The notes beneath the pieces are model-generated. The model was given only the letters and a program-made list of their open reading frames with translations, was not told the DNA's origin and ran no database searches. Made by a program: the position numbers and the translations under genes. A stretch of DNA of 64,000 nt from SZUA-448 sp964602475 (GTDB lineage: Bacteria > Bacillota > Clostridia > Lachnospirales > Lachnospiraceae), in assembly GCA_964602475.1 (NCBI GenBank), contig CAZRRN010000003.1:30918-94917 (forward strand). Reading direction: 5' to 3'. Within the stretch, counting starts at the first letter, position 1. Each line of letters starts with the position of its first letter. Positions 61,580 to 64,000 of the stretch are shown here, piece by piece.

Positions 61580-61988
61580 GAGTGCTGCGGTATCGTTCAC
61601 GGCGCATCATAAATTCATGCAGCAGAAGAAGAAAGATACAGTCGATACCGACATCAGACTCTTTGGCAATAGCTTCAGCAAGCATTCGGACAGACTCGAA
61701 CTCCGGATACAGGTCGAACATCATACTGCCTTTGAATTCGAGCTGACCGACTGCTTCGCGCACAGCGGGTACCACAGACCGCACAGAAGGGGGATACATT
61801 TTGGTAAAATACCTGAAATCTGCCTCATAATTAGGAAAGCTCTGCTCATAAGGGTCTTCGCTGACGGCAGACGCCATGATCCGGGAGGTATTTGGAGAAA
61901 CGCGTTCTGTATTCTGATAATAACCCGATCTGATCTGTGCGGGCAGCTCGGGACGGATGCCTGAACACTGATTTGTACAATATTTCAT
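61563..61988 (-). CDS. Hypothetical protein (141 residues)
   Basis: I do not recognise a named family. The protein begins MKYCTNQCSGIRPELPAQIR, with a Cys-rich start, and is otherwise polar. The central part (FRYFTKMYPPSVRSVVPAVR, EFKGSMMFDLYPEFESVRML) and the helical FLLLLHEFMMRRERYR look like a small cytoplasmic helical protein. The start at 61988 is chosen over the ATG at 62015 only on composition; both lack a strong ribosome binding site. Its 3' end overlaps the kinase pseudogene by 17 bases, tail to tail. Confidence 0.6.
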   Translation of the reverse strand: MKYCTNQCSGIRPELPAQIRSGYYQNTERVSPNTSRIMASAVSEDPYEQSFPNYEADFRYFTKMYPPSVRSVVPAVREAVGQLEFKGSMMFDLYPEFESVRMLAEAIAKESDVGIDCIFLLLLHEFMMRRERYRSTLKSAE

Positions 61989-62048
61989 ACAACACCTGTA
62001 GGATAGCTTTATCATTAATATATGCAGTTATGTGCAGGCAGGTTCCTC

Positions 62049-62077
62049 TTGCAGTTTACAGCAAGGAAAGGTATACT
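62049..62077 (+). promoter_or_regulatory. Sigma-A type promoter for the methyltransferase gene
   Basis: TTGCAG (62049-62054), a 17-base spacer and TATACT (62072-62077), 74 bases before ATG 62152. Confidence 0.6.
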
Positions 62078-62151
62078 GTCGTCAGAAGAGTGAAGCGTAA
62101 AGAGGAATGCGCTGACTTCTTCATTCTTATAAAGTCCGGAATGGAGAACGT

Positions 62152-63315
62152 ATGGACGTACGAATCAGAGAAGAATTTGAACGGTATACGGATGAGGGTC
62201 TGGAACAGATCATCATCAGTAATTCAAGCGACAAGACAATCAGTAAGATAAAGATACGTCCGGTGCTGCTGCGGAACGAGCTTCTGTTTCAAACAGAAGA
62301 ATTTCGCGGGACGCAGGTATTTCATACAAATGTTACGGCAGAACAGCTGTCGGGACAGCTTCCGCTATGGTTTGAAGGTCTGATGCATCAGGCAGAGCTG
62401 CATCACAGGACTGCTGATGTTACGATACTGATCAGTAAAAAAGGAACAGTAAGCGTGAAATGCAAAAAACGGGAATTTGTTGCCTGCAGACAGCTTCCGA
62501 CGCATAACCGTGAAAAACGGGCGTTGCTTTTAGAAGGAACTCCGGTACCATTTCTTAGGGATCTTGGGGTATTTACCACGGATGGTAAAGTTGTGAAAGG
62601 AAAATACGATAAATACCGGCAGATCAACCGATTTCTGGAATTTATTGAAGATATTCTTCCTGTACTTCCAAAAGGAGACAAGCCTCTTTCTGTACTGGAC
62701 TTTGGATGCGGGAAATCCTATCTGACTTTTGCAATGTATTATTATCTGAATGAAGTCTGTGGACGTAATGCTGTAATTACCGGACTGGATCTGAAAGAAG
62801 ATGTAATCAAAAACTGCAATCGTCTGGCAGAAGAATATGGATACCGGAATCTGACCTTTATCCATGGGGACGTGGCAGGCTATCGTAATGGTGCGGGAAT
62901 TGATATGATGGTTACGCTGCATGCCTGTGATACGGCGACAGATTATGCACTTTCGCGGGCAGTGGAATGGGGCGCGAAGGTAATCCTGAGTGTTCCGTGT
63001 TGCCAACATGAAGTTAATATGCAGCTTTCGGCAAGAGCATTGGAGCCGGTATTGCGATACGGACTGATCAAAGAGCGGATGTCTGCTCTGATTACGGACG
63101 GACTGCGTGCCGAGCTTTTGACAGCGGCCGGATATCGTGTTCAGATCCTGGAATTTATTGATATGGAGAATACGCCGAAGAATCTGCTGATTCGCGCAGT
63201 TAAGCAGGAACATCCGGATCCTATGGAATGCAGTCTGGCAGAAAAACGTGCGGAACAGCTCGCAGAACAGCTCGGAATCCGGCCAAAGCTGATGGAACTG
63301 ATGAACAGAACCTGA
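62152..63315 (+). CDS. SAM-dependent methyltransferase (Methyltransf_32-like)
   Basis: A 387-residue cytoplasmic enzyme. The N-terminal 180 residues are family specific and contain VKGKYDKYRQINRFLEFIED. The Rossmann SAM-binding motif I is LDFGCGKSYLTFAMYYYL, followed by ITGLDLKEDVIKNC (acidic ribose-binding residue), and the distinctive LHACDTATDYAL and SVPCCQHEVN segments. This pattern fits PF13679, also found in eukaryotic GSTCD/METTL relatives; an RNA substrate is plausible but unproven. The ribosome binding site before ATG 62152 is weak (GGAGA). It may be co-transcribed with the next gene, 14 bases on. Confidence 0.87.
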   Translation: MDVRIREEFERYTDEGLEQIIISNSSDKTISKIKIRPVLLRNELLFQTEEFRGTQVFHTNVTAEQLSGQLPLWFEGLMHQAELHHRTADVTILISKKGTVSVKCKKREFVACRQLPTHNREKRALLLEGTPVPFLRDLGVFTTDGKVVKGKYDKYRQINRFLEFIEDILPVLPKGDKPLSVLDFGCGKSYLTFAMYYYLNEVCGRNAVITGLDLKEDVIKNCNRLAEEYGYRNLTFIHGDVAGYRNGAGIDMMVTLHACDTATDYALSRAVEWGAKVILSVPCCQHEVNMQLSARALEPVLRYGLIKERMSALITDGLRAELLTAAGYRVQILEFIDMENTPKNLLIRAVKQEHPDPMECSLAEKRAEQLAEQLGIRPKLMELMNRT

Positions 63316-63329
63316 ATAAGGATGATCAA

Positions 63330-64000
63330 ATGAAAAAGAAATTTAAGTTAAAATATCGAATTCTGATACTGGCGGCGGTCTTTTTTGGAGCGCTGTATTT
63401 CTTCAGCCGAAATTACCTAATCGTGCGGAGTTTTGATCTGACACGCGATACGATGGAAATGGAGGAGGCTTCTCTGCCGAGTATCAGTCTGATGGTCGGT
63501 GAGGAGGAGCTGAACCGTTTGTACGGATACACTTCGAATCTCGACTGGACATTGATTCGGGAAACAATTACTCCGCTGGAGGGGGATCAGACGTTCACAG
63601 TACGGATTGATGAGAACAGAATGACAGTACGTCGTTTAAAATACGAACTGTATGATGTCTCGTCTTCCGGTCTTCTGGAGGAAGGAACAATCAGCGCGCT
63701 GACATCAGAAGAAAACGGAAGCTGCAAGACTGCCCGGATTAAGCTGAAAACAGAACTGGCAGAAGGTACCGAGTACAGTGTTAAGGTAACGCTGATTACC
63801 AGTACCAGTAAACGTATTTATTATTATACCCGTATTAAGATGTACCAAAACGGAGCCCTGACTGCAAAGCTTAACTATGTCCGCTGGTTCCGTGAATCTG
63901 TCATGAACAAGAAAAACGAACTATTGATTGAGAAAAATCTCGAAACAAAACCCAATGCGGATACGACCTCTTTTGCAAGGGTGACGATTGAATCTGACTG
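63330..64000 (+). CDS. Membrane-anchored extracytoplasmic protein (partial, runs off the window)
   Basis: ATG 63330 behind AAGGATG opens a frame that stays open to the window end (223 codons). The N terminus is basic (MKKKFKLKYR), followed by one transmembrane segment (about 11-27) and a beta-rich outer region (VRIDENRMTVRRLKYELYDV, TEYSVKVTLITSTSKRIYYY). The rest lies outside the window, so size and family are unknown. Large proteins of this layout in Lachnospiraceae are usually hypothetical surface proteins. Confidence 0.75.
   Translation, partial: MKKKFKLKYRILILAAVFFGALYFFSRNYLIVRSFDLTRDTMEMEEASLPSISLMVGEEELNRLYGYTSNLDWTLIRETITPLEGDQTFTVRIDENRMTVRRLKYELYDVSSSGLLEEGTISALTSEENGSCKTARIKLKTELAEGTEYSVKVTLITSTSKRIYYYTRIKMYQNGALTAKLNYVRWFRESVMNKKNELLIEKNLETKPNADTTSFARVTIESD

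Noticed and set aside
1..64000. tRNA, rRNA, CRISPR, prophage or integrative element
   Set aside because: No cloverleaf with CCA-adjacent acceptor, no rRNA-like sequence, no regularly spaced repeats, and no integrase, transposase or phage structural gene was recognised by eye; a tRNAscan or Infernal run would settle the RNA part.

Overview
The window reads as a chromosomal segment of a Gram-positive anaerobe of the Clostridia, most likely family Lachnospiraceae. The pointers are a T-box-controlled isoleucyl-tRNA synthetase with the long IleS form, a DUF4358 lipoprotein beside an MBOAT/DHHW acyl-transfer pair, a DUF4867 protein, a TSCPD protein, the cytidylate-kinase-like protein, AGGAGG-type ribosome binding sites and many U-tailed terminators. 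No rRNA, tRNA, CRISPR array, insertion sequence or phage gene was seen. This is ordinary chromosome with a few accessory islands.

Layout. 1-0.9 kb: end of a FtsX/MacB-type ABC transporter. 0.92-6.4 kb: promoter, T-box leader, ileS, pepT and a GNAT acetyltransferase. 6.5-11.4 kb (minus): a five-gene cluster (DUF4358 lipoprotein, ECF sigma factor, membrane-anchored probable sigma regulator, MBOAT O-acyltransferase, DHHW/AlgX-like protein) preceded by an ECF-type promoter; it looks like a self-controlled envelope O-acylation module. 11.5-13.8 kb (minus): an orphan 769-residue protein. 13.9-16 kb: a decayed patch with a gene tail, a serine hydrolase, a tiny ORF and a broken TPR gene. 16.1-24 kb: thioesterase, LysM amidase, DUF4867, GH3 glycosidase and a zinc-ribbon membrane protein. 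24.3-33.8 kb: AraC regulator, DapF-like half protein, glycogen phosphorylase, GT2 and PAP2 envelope genes, LacZ-type beta-galactosidase. 33.8-40.7 kb (minus): GGDEF/EAL protein, ABC permease and ATPase without a binding protein, cytidylate-kinase/ParB-like fusion, AI-2E family permease. 40.9-47.2 kb: hflKC, then serS, CPBP protease and a NarL-type two-component system on the minus strand. 47.4-50.7 kb: an ABC-2 exporter divergent from that two-component system. 50.8-64 kb: GNAT, GH13 amylase, threonylcarbamoyl-AMP synthase, rpiB, DUF402, rapZ, GDPD, a CheY-like protein, TSCPD protein, murG, HIT protein, a histidine kinase broken by an in-frame TGA, a methyltransferase and the start of a large membrane-anchored protein.

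Themes. Carbohydrate use (GH3, GH2, GH13, GlgP) and envelope biology (amidase, MurG, MBOAT/DHHW, GT2/PAP2, ECF sigma) dominate. The most unusual non-coding signal is a repeated structured leader found four times (about 14.2, 25.3, 25.5 and 58.6 kb), each time ending at a start codon and supplying its ribosome binding site. Its first hairpin is maintained by different base pairs in different copies. Many start codons were moved downstream from the longest possible reading frame on the basis of ribosome binding sites; each case is stated.
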